Origin: Acanthopleura granulata
Taxonomy: Eukaryota; Mollusca; Polyplacophora; Chitonida; Chitonidae
Length of the DNA stretch: 64,000 nucleotides
Direction: 5' to 3'
NCBI GenBank assembly: GCA_016165875.1
Contig: JABBOT010000012.1
Coordinates: 6,355,534-6,419,533 of the forward strand
This document shows, piece by piece, positions 50,317 to 61,100 of this stretch; the first letter of the stretch is position 1, and every line of letters starts with the position of its first letter. The position numbers and the translations under genes were made by a program. Below the pieces are notes generated by a model, which was not told where the DNA came from, ran no database searches, and saw nothing but the letters and a program-made list of their open reading frames with translations.

Positions 50317-51709
50317 CCAGACGTGTTTGTAGCTAAAGAAGGGGGTAACCCTTCCTTCTGGGGGACACAGAGGAGGGGTTGTGTTTAATAGCTATAACTG
50401 TGTGTGGTGTGATGTGATACAGGATAGTACATGTGATTACTTTATTAGTATGTGTAATAGGTAAAATAGCCTTTCAAAGAGGTATTGAAAAGTTCTGCTC
50501 CAAGTAATCATGGTAGGGTTTTTTAGTTTGTTTTCAGTGGCTATGTGTTTGTCATTCCTTCCAAATTATCATCGTAAGCTTATAAATTTAACTAGGTTTT
50601 GAAACATAAAAAAATCAACAGAGCACGTGAGAAATCCTAGTAAAGAAACATAGTAAAGAACAGGCCATTGTCTACATTGTAGACGTTTCGTAAACGTGAC
50701 TGTTCTTTTGTAGGTATATATGATGGATAATTCCTGTTTCAACTACGTGATAATTCTATAATTGATAGTCTGAATAGTCTTCGTATTTCGTATTTTTTTT
50801 CCCAAGATGCAATGTTTATAAAAATGTATCACGAAGTCAAGAAACGAAGTTGAAATATTTGACAGTTGTAGAATAACTAGTAACTAAAATGTCATTCATG
50901 GGTCTCTTCTGGAGAAGGACAATTCCATGTCCTACTTCTGTAAAGAATGGAACAAAAATATGGAACTTGAAAAGATTTTGTAGAAGTTAAAAAAAATTGA
51001 TACAATTAATACAATTTTTAGTGCTACAAATTAAGTTTGTGTCCTACTTTATTTTTGCTCAGTTGGTGTTGGTCTTTTATTTTACAGTTAAATTAAAGTG
51101 CAGTTAGAAGACAATGTTTCAACAACAGTTTCTTCAAATTTGATACATCGGCCGTGGCTTTTCACCATTTGTATATGTACATCACTATCTCTGGCTAACA
51201 ATATGGTATAGAATTTTCTGCATATTTACAGACTAATTTTGTAATCCATACTCACATTTTTGCATGAATTGATGAAAAATTTTATCATTTTGTGAGTGAT
51301 GATGTTAGGAAGAAAAGTTTAGAGGCGTACATGTCTGTTTTTCTGTCCATTTGTGCAACTTTCCAATCACCAATAGGTATTAATGAAAATGTATTGTGCC
51401 ATAAATGGGAAGGGGGGGGGGGTAGATTTAAATAACTGGAGAGTTATTGGGCCTTCTGTTGAAAGTGGGTTACAGGTAATATGGGGACATCAAAACGTGC
51501 ACTGCACAAGCTGGATTTCTACCATCACCATCGGATGTTTATGACTCAATGTTTTGTAGAGTTTATACAATGCAGACATATTGCACCAGTCAGCCGGGAG
51601 GAATTTTTCTCCAGTTCACAAATAGTCTTGTGTTTGTTGATGCCTAATCCAGAAAACAAAAAAATTAAGAGCTTGAGTGACACTTAAGCTTGTCAATTCA
51701 CTGAATAAA
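50317..51709 (+). other. Probable LRPPRC 3' UTR
   Basis: The first clean AATAAA after the stop codon is at 51704-51709, giving a 3' UTR of about 1.4 kb. ATTAAA near 51091 is an alternative. A G-run lies at about 51412-51422. The 68-codon frame at 51481 has no recognisable domain. Confidence 0.5.
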
Positions 51710-52007
51710 AACAAATTACGATGACATATATCAAAGTAGTGTAAATTTTTTTTTTTTTCTTATTTATTTTTTTTTTTTACGCATCCTTGGCATAGTGTGT
51801 ATAGAGTAGTAGCAAACAGGTTGTTGTTGTTGTCACAGATTATCAGCTTCTGACCAGTAAGATCTAGGACTTGAATCCAACTCTGTGACTGTACTCCTAT
51901 ATATGTAAGGAGGTTTGTCCGAACCTATGGAATGGTGCTGGGATACTGATATACTGACTCCTCCACCAGTAAACTTGACCTTTGTCACATGTTAGCCAAA
52001 GAGACCA

Positions 52008-52136
52008 GAGCCCAGTTTCATGACGCATACTTAGTGCTGATTAGCACTTAGCTAAGTGTATTTCAAATCACATAACATCCGTTGCCATGGTAGCTAAGAC
52101 TTACTCAACTTAAGTATGCTTCATGAAACTGGCCCC
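52008..52136. mobile_element. Short MITE, copy 2
   Basis: Homologous to 27729-27858. The inverted ends are AGTTTCATGACGCATACTTA and AAGTATGCTTCATGAAACTG. The internal TTAGCACTTAGCTAAGTG is shared with copy 1. Confidence 0.75.
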
Positions 52137-54430
52137 ATCCCCTACCGGTCTGAGCCGTGGGAATAACAGCAATGCTTAAGTCTACAAGAGGAAAAAGGAA
52201 AACGGTTTTGTCAAAATGAGGTGAAACCATGTACCAACATTATATTCAGAAAACGAACAGGCTAATTTGACGGAGAAAGCCTGAAAACTGTCATTGTCAA
52301 AAAGACGACAAAAAAACAGCGAGGATTTTGTCAAAAATAGACCAAACTGCATGAAAATGGTCCTTCATGTATATTAAACAATTCAAACTTGAACCAAGTT
52401 TCTAACCCAATATGATGAACCTTTGTAAAAGAAAATGTTGAAATACTCCTTCATGACAGACTGACAGACGAGAAACCCACAGTAACGTCAGGGGAGTAAC
52501 AAATAAATTAAAATGTCAAGCATCATAGGGAACATTTCAAACCAAAGGTACTTCGGGTCAAAGCTGTGCAGTCTGTTGTTCACCCTTGTATTTACGACGA
52601 CATTGTGTGGGCAAACTGATCATGTATTACGCGAGCAGGGTGCAAGATAACATTGTCATTGCCATTGGACGGGAAAAGATATCCCATAGGCAGAATAAGC
52701 AGGTTCAACCCGAGACCAGGTAAGACCTAAGATTTCACCAACATCAGGCATCTACACGAGGAAGTCCTTGTCCTTCGGGTGTCGTCTGCATACCGTAACT
52801 AGATGGGTATTATGTCAGGTGGCTTCCTAAAGGCGTTTAGATAGAACATTTGCCGTGGGTGTGGACAGCTTGAATGACATTTTTTACAGGCGCATGCAAC
52901 CTGCACGCACTTGACTTAGCGGTGTTAAGTGCCTAATTTGTTCAAGGAAGAGACTAAAGTTCAATTGTACCGTAGGACAAAGTACGTTAATTCTTCAGTT
53001 GATGCCTACGTGAGTAAATTTGTGAAAATAAATTTATTTCTGTGTTTTTTCTCCATCACTCCGTAAAATAATACTGGTAATCACCTGTCACACCTTGATG
53101 ATATAACCAAGGAATTGGTTTCAGCAAATATCCCTGGCGATATTAATTTTTAATAAAGCGTTGGAAAACGTTCAGAACGTCGTACTGCATGTAGGGCACC
53201 TCGATTTACCCCATTTAACCAAATGCTCTTGTAGGTTAGAAGCTTTTTTGCATAAGAATTTAAACTTCCATGCACTCCTTTTGCTTGGAGTACAGCTTAC
53301 TTGCATATAGGCAATCAACAGGTGGGCTAGGTCTCAGTGTAGGGCCTGTTTTTTCTGGATCACGCTACAGACGAGAGTTTTATGCCATCAGATAAGACTC
53401 TTGTTCACGTGTCAAACCCTCGTTCATTCATGTTGAGAAGCGGGATTTCGCATTACAGGACTTCTCGTTCAGCTTTAAGTAAGAATTTCAAGGAATACAG
53501 AGCTGCGCAAGGCTGCCAAATGCTGAACAAGCCTCTGCCCTGTAAGTGGACCCAGTTATCTGCAAGCTTTCACAATTCTGACCCCATGCTTAACTTGAAA
53601 GAAAAAGGGACACCTTAGTGTCAGCTGATTCGGTTCGGAAAACCGTTGTCTATACAAGTCATGGAACTTCCAAGTCTGCGTGCATGTAGTATCTTTAGTT
53701 GAGACGATGGATTGATCATTTTCATGAAGTTTTTTTTTATGAAATGCAGCAAATGTGTAAGTGAATTGTGCCTTTGGTGATAGTAGCATGAAACTTGGCA
53801 CACAGGTAGACTATACCTGAACTTACATTTTTGGACAGAGGGCCATCTTGAATTTACCTCGTGCCCTCCAATTTGCAAAATGGCCGCCAATGGCAGTTAT
53901 GCTGCCTGTTTGAGGCACATGTTGCTATGGATGAAAAATAACAGATTTACAAGAACTACTCAGCTTACAGGAGGAGTTTATACAACTGTACACGTGCAAG
54001 CCTGTGAAATACTTATAGCAGTCCATCTTCCAAGATCCAAGACGCCAGGCAACAACTATAATACTACATTTAATAACTAAACCAAATGCAATGGAAGATG
54101 AGAAACCTGCTTTATTTGTGTTATGGAAATTAGGCGTACTTTGGCTGAAAATGGTTCCGTGACTAAGCGATCAGGTTGCCAGCACTGCGCTGTGTTTCCT
54201 TTCCCGCTGTGCGTTCAAATTCAGCTGAGGGTGGCTTCCTTTCCAGTCAAATGTAGGAATGTCTTCCAGCAGCCTGCGGAGGGTCTTGGTTTTGCCTGGT
54301 TTCTTCTTTATCACATAATACTGACTGTGATACTGATATATGATACCATATAGAGCATTTGTAATGATACACTTCCATAATCTTACGTATGTTTGGCGCG
54401 ATGCGTGTTTTCATATCAACCCTATATGTA
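52137..54430. other. Intergenic, no gene seen
   Basis: No supported gene. A stretch at about 53750-53880 is matched in inverted orientation at about 57245-57400; both contain GAATTGTGCCTTTG and TTTGGACA. Confidence 0.4.
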
Positions 54431-56291
54431 TACGCGCCAGAGCGCCACTACAGAGTGTGCACTACCGCCAATTTTATGTAGTGCAAAGTGTTCGTCAGAT
54501 TGATCCAAATAAACATCCTTAACACGGATAATGGACATTCTTTAATCATTACATGGTGCCAGAAGTGGAGCACGGAAGTTCTTCCATCGTACAAAATGAG
54601 TCACGACGGCGTGCCAACACCGAAACCTTTGAATCTCGACGGAAATGTCTCGGAGAATTGGCGGCGATGGATCCAGCAGTACAGGTTGTACACGAAAGAG
54701 GCCGAGAAGACTGAAAAAGCTGAAGCCTTACAGTGTGCAACATTTTTTACTTTTGCCGGCACAAATGCCATTGAAGTGTATAACACGTTCACGTTTACCT
54801 AAGACGAACGGGACAAAATTGAACCTTTGATAGCGAAGTTCGCAGAACACTGCACGCCGAAGAAGAACGCCACATTTGAGAGACACAAACTGAGCCACCG
54901 TGTTCAACGACCAGGTGAGCCATTTGATAGCTTCTTGACAGACATAAGGCTACTCATTAAGAATTGTGAGTACAGAGAGTTAACAGACAGCATCCTGAAG
55001 GATCGAATTATAGGGGGAATTAACTCTGAACAGACGAGAATAAGACTGTTACGTGAGGCCGATTTATCTCTCGAGATATCAATATCGCTATGCAGAGCAT
55101 CTGAAACGGCCGCTTATCACCTGAGGGTTATGACTAGTGACGATCAGTCAGCAGCAGTAACCCATGCAGTCAGCCAAAACAAGGGTAAACAGACAGGACA
55201 GACACACAAAAGCAGTACAAGTAACAGTGGAAATAAAACAGATAAACAGACAGATCAAAGGAAGAAAAAACATAATGGTCCAGAATATAGCCGATGTGGA
55301 TATCGCCACGCTGTACGTGGAAAGTGCCCATCATATGGACAAACATGTAATTGGACATTTTCAGAAAATGTGTGAAACCAAAAATGTTCATGTAGAATAC
55401 AACCGTCAAGAAGAGGATAGTACATCATACTCAGAGCCCACTCAGTCAGAACTTTTTGTTGATAACATAGACTCTCAGTCATATAGGGAGCTATGGATTG
55501 TACCATTATTGATGAACAAGAATGTTGTTAATCTGAGGTTGGACACTGGTTAAGATGTGAATATTTTGCCCAAATCTGAATTTAACAAGCTACTTGTCAG
55601 ACCAAAACTGAAACCTACAACTGTTAAACTAACGGCATATGCTGGTAGTGAGATACCCGTTATTGGACAATGTGTACCAACTGTTGAACACAAGGGGCAG
55701 TTAAGAAGGTCTCTTTGTTTATTATCAGCCGAGCAAATGTGCAGCCAGTATTAGGCAGGAAAATGAGTGACAGTATGGGACTGATTAAACGAGTGTTAGC
55801 TGTCATTGACAAACATGAAACGAATGTGTTTTCCAGAATTGTTTCAGGGACTTGGATGCTTGAAAACCAAAGTCAACATAAAGCTGAGAGAAGGCTGCAC
55901 CCCTGTGGTAGAGCCATGTCGCAAAATCCCATTCGCACTCCATGGTAAGGTAAAAGGGGAACTTGAACGAATGGAACAAATGGGTGTAATCACAAAAGTA
56001 AGTGAACCTACAGAATGGGTGAGTTCAATGGTCGTAGTTAATAAAGCTAAAGGAAAGCTACGCATATGCTTGGACCCTAGAAATTTGAATAAAGCCATCT
56101 TAAGAGAGCACTATAAATTACCCACAAGAGTTGAGGTAATGTCCAAGTTTGCTGGTGCTCGTTACTTCACAAAACTGGATGCCTCCAGGGGATTCTGGCA
56201 GATACCTCTTGATGAGGAAAGTTTAAGGCTATGCACGTTTAATACACCATTTGGACGATGCAGCATTTTTGTTGTCATTCCCATCAATTAA
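54431..56291 (+). mobile_element. Broken Ty3/Gypsy-like LTR retrotransposon relic
   Basis: A partial 5' LTR seems to precede a primer-site-like TGGTGCCAGAAGTGG at 54554-54568. A gag-like frame follows (from about 54596), broken by TAA at 54800 and ending at 55375. Near its end is a decayed Cys/His knuckle. An aspartic protease segment has its catalytic DTG at about 55544-55552, followed at once by a stop codon. A reverse-transcriptase segment (55806-56291) carries GKLRICLDPRNLNKAI and FTKLDASRGFWQIPLD (motif A Asp), and stops shortly after the GRC block. The YxDD motif, RNase H, integrase and 3' LTR are not found. The element is inactive. Confidence 0.85.
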
Positions 56292-56356
56292 GTCCTTATT
56301 AATTATCATTTCGTCAGTCGGTGGAAAGCCCAATGCAAGCACTTCATTTGAGCCCA

Positions 56357-56841
56357 CTATTGACCAGCTTGATGATTAGCCCTCTTGGTTTTATGTATGA
56401 GTGCACCCTGTTGGTACAGTTGTTCAGTAAATACCACAAACTGCTCCAGTGTCCCTATCCGTTGTTCTATGACATAGACAGAGACACAGAATGCCGTGGT
56501 GACATCTTCATGTATTCCAGGCCTCACATGCAGTTGTCTTGCCTCTTTCACAACACACACAAAACAGTGAAGGCGTGGGACAGCAAAGCAGCACTTCGCT
56601 CCAAGTTGTCAAGACGCTAGGTCAAAGACACGACTAAAAAGTATGTGGCATGTGTTGGCATCTCTATGGTTTTACCGTCCAGTACAAGAAGATCGCTGCT
56701 GATTTCATTCAACCAATGTCCTCTATGCATCTCTGTGTTTTCTGTGTTAATGGTGAGAACCGTAAAGCCGTCGAAGTCCCCATCTATCGTGTTGAAATGA
56801 GTCCAAATACAGCAGGCATCCATCGTCAGAGTCAGAGCCAC
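56357..56841 (-). pseudogene. Unrecognised degenerate coding-like segment
   Basis: Two adjacent minus-strand frames (56617-56841, then 56357-56560) can be read as pieces of one broken coding region with the shift near 56600. I do not recognise the protein. It follows the Gypsy relic and may be unrelated host or transposon sequence. Confidence 0.25.
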
Positions 56842-56893
56842 AGCTCAGCCAACATGGTTATGATGCCGAATTGAAATCGAAGAAAACATTTGC

Positions 56894-57138
56894 TTTGATT
56901 TATTTATTTATTTGATTGCTTTTTCTCGCTGTACGCCGAATGTTTCACTTATACGACGGCAGCCAGCATTGTGGTTGAAGGAAACCGGGCAGAGCCCGGG
57001 GGAAACCTACAACCATTCCCACGTACGGCCGGAACTAGAGGAAACCAGCAGAACTTGAACTCACAGCGATCGCATTGATTGGCTTCTGGGTCATTACGCT
57101 GCACTAGCGCGCTAACCAACAGAGCCACGGAGGCCCCC
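56894..57138 (-). repeat. tRNA-derived SINE with target duplication
   Basis: A near full-length copy. On its own strand it runs from GGGGGCCTCCGTGGCTCTGT through the B-box region and TTTCCT block to an AAATAAATAAATAAATCA tail. CATTTGC flanks it at 56887-56893 and 57139-57145, which looks like a 7-bp target-site duplication. Confidence 0.9.
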
Positions 57139-57423
57139 CATTTGCACTGAATTATTCAAATCCAAGATCTTAAGTACAACTATATAACATCAACATTGTA
57201 GTTTTTATTATATTCACCAATTAACACTAATTAAGGAAATTTCATCGGACAGCCATCTTGGAAAATGACTTCCATTTCTTTTACAGGAAAAATCTGAGAT
57301 GACCCTTAAGTATGTCCAAAAGTTTTCCACATAGTATAATCTACCAGTGTGCCAAATGTCGTATTTCTTTCATCAAAGGCACAATTCTCCCATATATCTT
57401 GTCTATCTGCTGTACTACTGCAA

Positions 57424-57665
57424 GGGTTTGAGGATATGGGCCACTTCCGTGAAATTTCACATGAAGATTTGAGGATAGGTGCCACTTTCGTGAAATTTCA
57501 CATGAAGATTTGAGGATAGGTGCTACTTTCGTGAAATTTCACATGAAGATTTGAGGATAGGTGCCACTTTCGTGAAATTCCATGCGGAGATTTGACGATA
57601 GGGGCTATTTTAGGGAAATTTCATACTGGTGTTTGAACAGAGGAGCTACTGTCATGACATTTCAG
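57424..57665. repeat. 41-bp tandem repeat
   Basis: Unit GATTTGAGGATAGGTGCCAC followed by TTTCGTGAAATTTCACATGAA. There are three close copies, with progressively diverged copies at the right end. Confidence 0.92.
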
Positions 57666-57954
57666 ATTTTTCTTCGTAAACATTCGCTTCTCTGTTATTG
57701 TGAAGACACCCTCGAAAGTGATCCACGTGCCGTAACCCTCAGTTAACAAATAACATGCCACCAATGCTTAGCGACAGATACGCCATAGTGCTCAATAGCC
57801 AGTAGACACGCTATAATGTTTAATAATGAAACTACATGTATATAAAGAAATGAAAGGGATTCCTGAGGGTACATTGAAAATAAACTTAGTTTAATTTCTC
57901 ACATACAAGTTACTTTAGATGCCAACCATAGGCACTTATAGTTGAACTTGGATA
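57666..57954. other. Spacer after the PhnZ-like gene
   Basis: No gene or repeat recognised. Confidence 0.4.
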
Positions 57955-57960
57955 TTTATT
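57955..57960 (-). terminator. Candidate poly(A) signal of the PhnZ-like gene
   Basis: AATAAA on the minus strand lies about 170 nt downstream of the PhnZ-like stop codon. Confidence 0.5.
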
Positions 57961-58128
57961 GACCCAAAAGTGAGACTAGATATGCTATATTGTTAACGTC
58001 AGTGTCAGGAATCTGGAATTCAAACCACCTGTTCACTTTTTGGGGCGAGTCGCCTCACTTTAAAACAATAAACTTTTGGCATCGTGAAACATGGTGTCAC
58101 ATTCACGGCAGAATATTAACTGCTACAA

Positions 58129-61100
58129 TCACTGAAAGTTCGAGCCGTAGTTGGTACAGTAGTTGTACGCCATTTCCTGGTACTTCTTCAGAGGCTCCGT
58201 GTCACATTTGGGGTCTTTCGCTAAATCATCCCACGTCCTCATTTTGAGAAGGTCCTCAAATAGAGGATGCTCCTCGAAATTTTTTGCCTCGTCGTCTGAC
58301 ATAGGTCCGCCTTGGTGGAGCAGAGTGAGTTTGCTGGCTTCTGATAGGCCTGCAGTAACAGATACAAGGATTGGATGATCTTTTCCTTAAGGGGGATACT
58401 GTGATTTGAGAGCTACGTATATAGTTCCTGGGGTAAACGGCTCGTTATCTCCATGATTCTGAGAAACAGTAACATTTTGTTAATTCCTTCCAACCATTTT
58501 ATTCTATGGTTAATTTAACATTCATAACAAGCCACACTAAAATATGAACATCAGTTGCATCCTAACATAATGCCAATGGATTCTAGACTAAATTTTATAC
58601 GTGTCTTAACTCCTACTGATACTTATTATGGAAATTAATGATGACCATATAATAAAACATGCATATGAGCCTAATGGTGCTTTGGGTTATATAGATTGCA
58701 ACCATCATCTCATGGACCATCGATTCGGGTAAGGTAAACGTACCTCATTACACTTGTGTTGCTGAGCGAGTAGGAATGCAAGTATTCATATACTGTATAC
58801 TTACTGTTGTAATATTCTTTATTTTTCGTGACCAGGTACCTCTTGGCCTGAACATGTCCCTTCACGAAGTCTGTAACAGGGGATGGAAAGCCGAGGTCCT
58901 TTAGAAAGCTTTCCCCCACGGTGTCGTGATTCTTGGCCCCTAAGTCCACACCCCCGGTCACCATCCTGTCCAGCCCTTTGTCCAGACCTACCAGGTGCCC
59001 GATATCGTGAAACAGCGCCCCCAGTATGACCTACGTGCAAAGCAACATAACATCGCGTATGTATCTCAACCAGACACTGAACCCTTTAGGTCATTGCAGA
59101 AAGAGTGAAATCATCATTATGACTTCATTTAAGGCGGCCAGCATTGTGGTGAGAGGAAACTGGGCAATTCCCGCGGAAACCCATGACCATCCGCAGGTTG
59201 CTGGTTGACCTTCCCACGTATGGCCGAAGAGGAAACCGATTTGAGCTGGGCTTGAATTCAAAGCGATCGCCTTGGTGAGAGGCACTTGTGTCATTACGCT
59301 GTACTACCGCGCTACCCCCCTCTGCCACGGAGGCCTCCACCCCCCATTATGACGACATCATAATTGACTGTTGTACAGCTGTAATGATTGAAGGAGTTTT
59401 CTCTGTGAGTTACATGGAGATTAGAACTCGGAACTCCTGATCCCGAAGTCCATCACTCGATTGTTAGGATAATCACTGCTAGTTACTGAACGTTTGTGTG
59501 AAATGTGCATGAGAATAAACCATAGTACCCCAATCTGAAAAAAAAAACTGTGTTAAAGAACTAGGTTTGCACGTACAACTGTAAATGTAGATGCGTTCTA
59601 CATTTGCGTTCTACGTCTTTTGCAGGCTACAATATGGTGCGGTTAGACCAATTCTGAAGTCATCATGGTTGAGAACTGATGATATAAATATTCATTATGA
59701 CCTAATTCCACAAGAACAACGTTCAAAATTTAAATGTAAAGGGTTTTTTTACGAATATATTTCAGTAAGGCTTCTATTTGTCGGTTGAGAATTGTGTAAA
59801 AAAAGCCGAGAGAGTCAGTGGACCAGGTGTTATCATTCTGCAAATTTTGCGACCAATTCCCCTCGCTTCCTTCAGAGGCATTCAGGAGCTGGAGTAACAA
59901 GCTAAGAAGGTGTATGTGAAATATATGGGAAAGGGATAAGTTTTGTGGGCATTGCCATAGGTGTAACACATAACGATAAGTAAATAAGCAACACGTAAGA
60001 AGGGTGTGAAAAGACTGATATAAATAGATTATGGCCGTCTTTCTCTAGGGCGAAAAGGTAGTCATTTGCCCCCGACTGGAAGTATGCTTGATATCGGTTG
60101 AGTTGTGGTCTGCTTCTTTTTTATCTGAATAGTTTCCAGCAGTTCTCTGTTCTTGAAATTTGATTTATTGTTTGCTAATGCTTTTGTGGAGTTCCGTGGT
60201 ATTTTGTGTCTAGGGTTTGCTGATATGTGATCGCTTAGAGCTGATTTGCCATTTAGTTTCCCGACTGAAGGCCTATGATCTAAAATTCATACGTTTAGTG
60301 ATCTGCATGTTTCTCCTATATAATCCTGATGAGAGTCACGTGCTATATAATAGACACAACCCTCGGGGACTGGTTTTTGTGTGTACGACTTCTTATTTAT
60401 TTATTTATTTGAGTGGTGTTTTACGCCGTACTCAAGAATATTTCACTTATACGACGGCGGCCAGCATTATGGTGGGAGGAAACCGGGCAGAGACCGGGGG
60501 AACCCACGACCATCCACAGGTTGCTGGCAGACATTCCGACGTACGGCCGGAGAGGAAGCCAGCATGAGCGACCGCATTGGTGGGAAGCTTCGGTCATTGG
60601 GCTGCGTTAGCGCGCTAACCGACTGAGCCACGGAGGCCCCCTGGGCGACTTCTTCCCGGAAGCTTTCAGTTGTGATATCAAATTTTGTTTTGCATCAGAT
60701 GAAACTTCTCTATGGATGTTAAGGTTTCTCTCCTAGATGCGTCTAATCTGGTGGCGAGTACTTCCGATATATAGCACGGTAATAAAGTTTTCCGGTTTGT
60801 CCTGTGTGGATGACTTTGTAGTTCTCGACTAATGTCCAGGGAAAGCCGTTTTCAGAGATAAAGATGTTTTCGAGGTCGTTGATTTCTTGCTGGGTGTTGC
60901 TACTACTGATTTTAATGACGCTTCTTTTTACACTGGCCAGGAGATGATTCCTCGCTTCGTCTTGATTGGATGATTGAGTTGAACGCATTAATCAGAGTGA
61001 GTTGACTTGCGGTATACCTATGTTTCTAGACGAGTGTATTTCTGATGAGCACATCTAAGAATGTTATCTGTTGGTTTTCTTCTGTCTCCTTTCTAAACTG

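Noticed and set aside
58163..58378. Plus-strand frame opposite the last PhnZ-like exon
   Set aside because: It is a shadow of the minus-strand exon, which has clear family homology.
60600..60641. A tRNA gene suggested by the A-box and B-box-like sequence
   Set aside because: It is the head of a SINE with target duplications, and no full cloverleaf can be drawn. The same holds for the heads of the other SINE copies.
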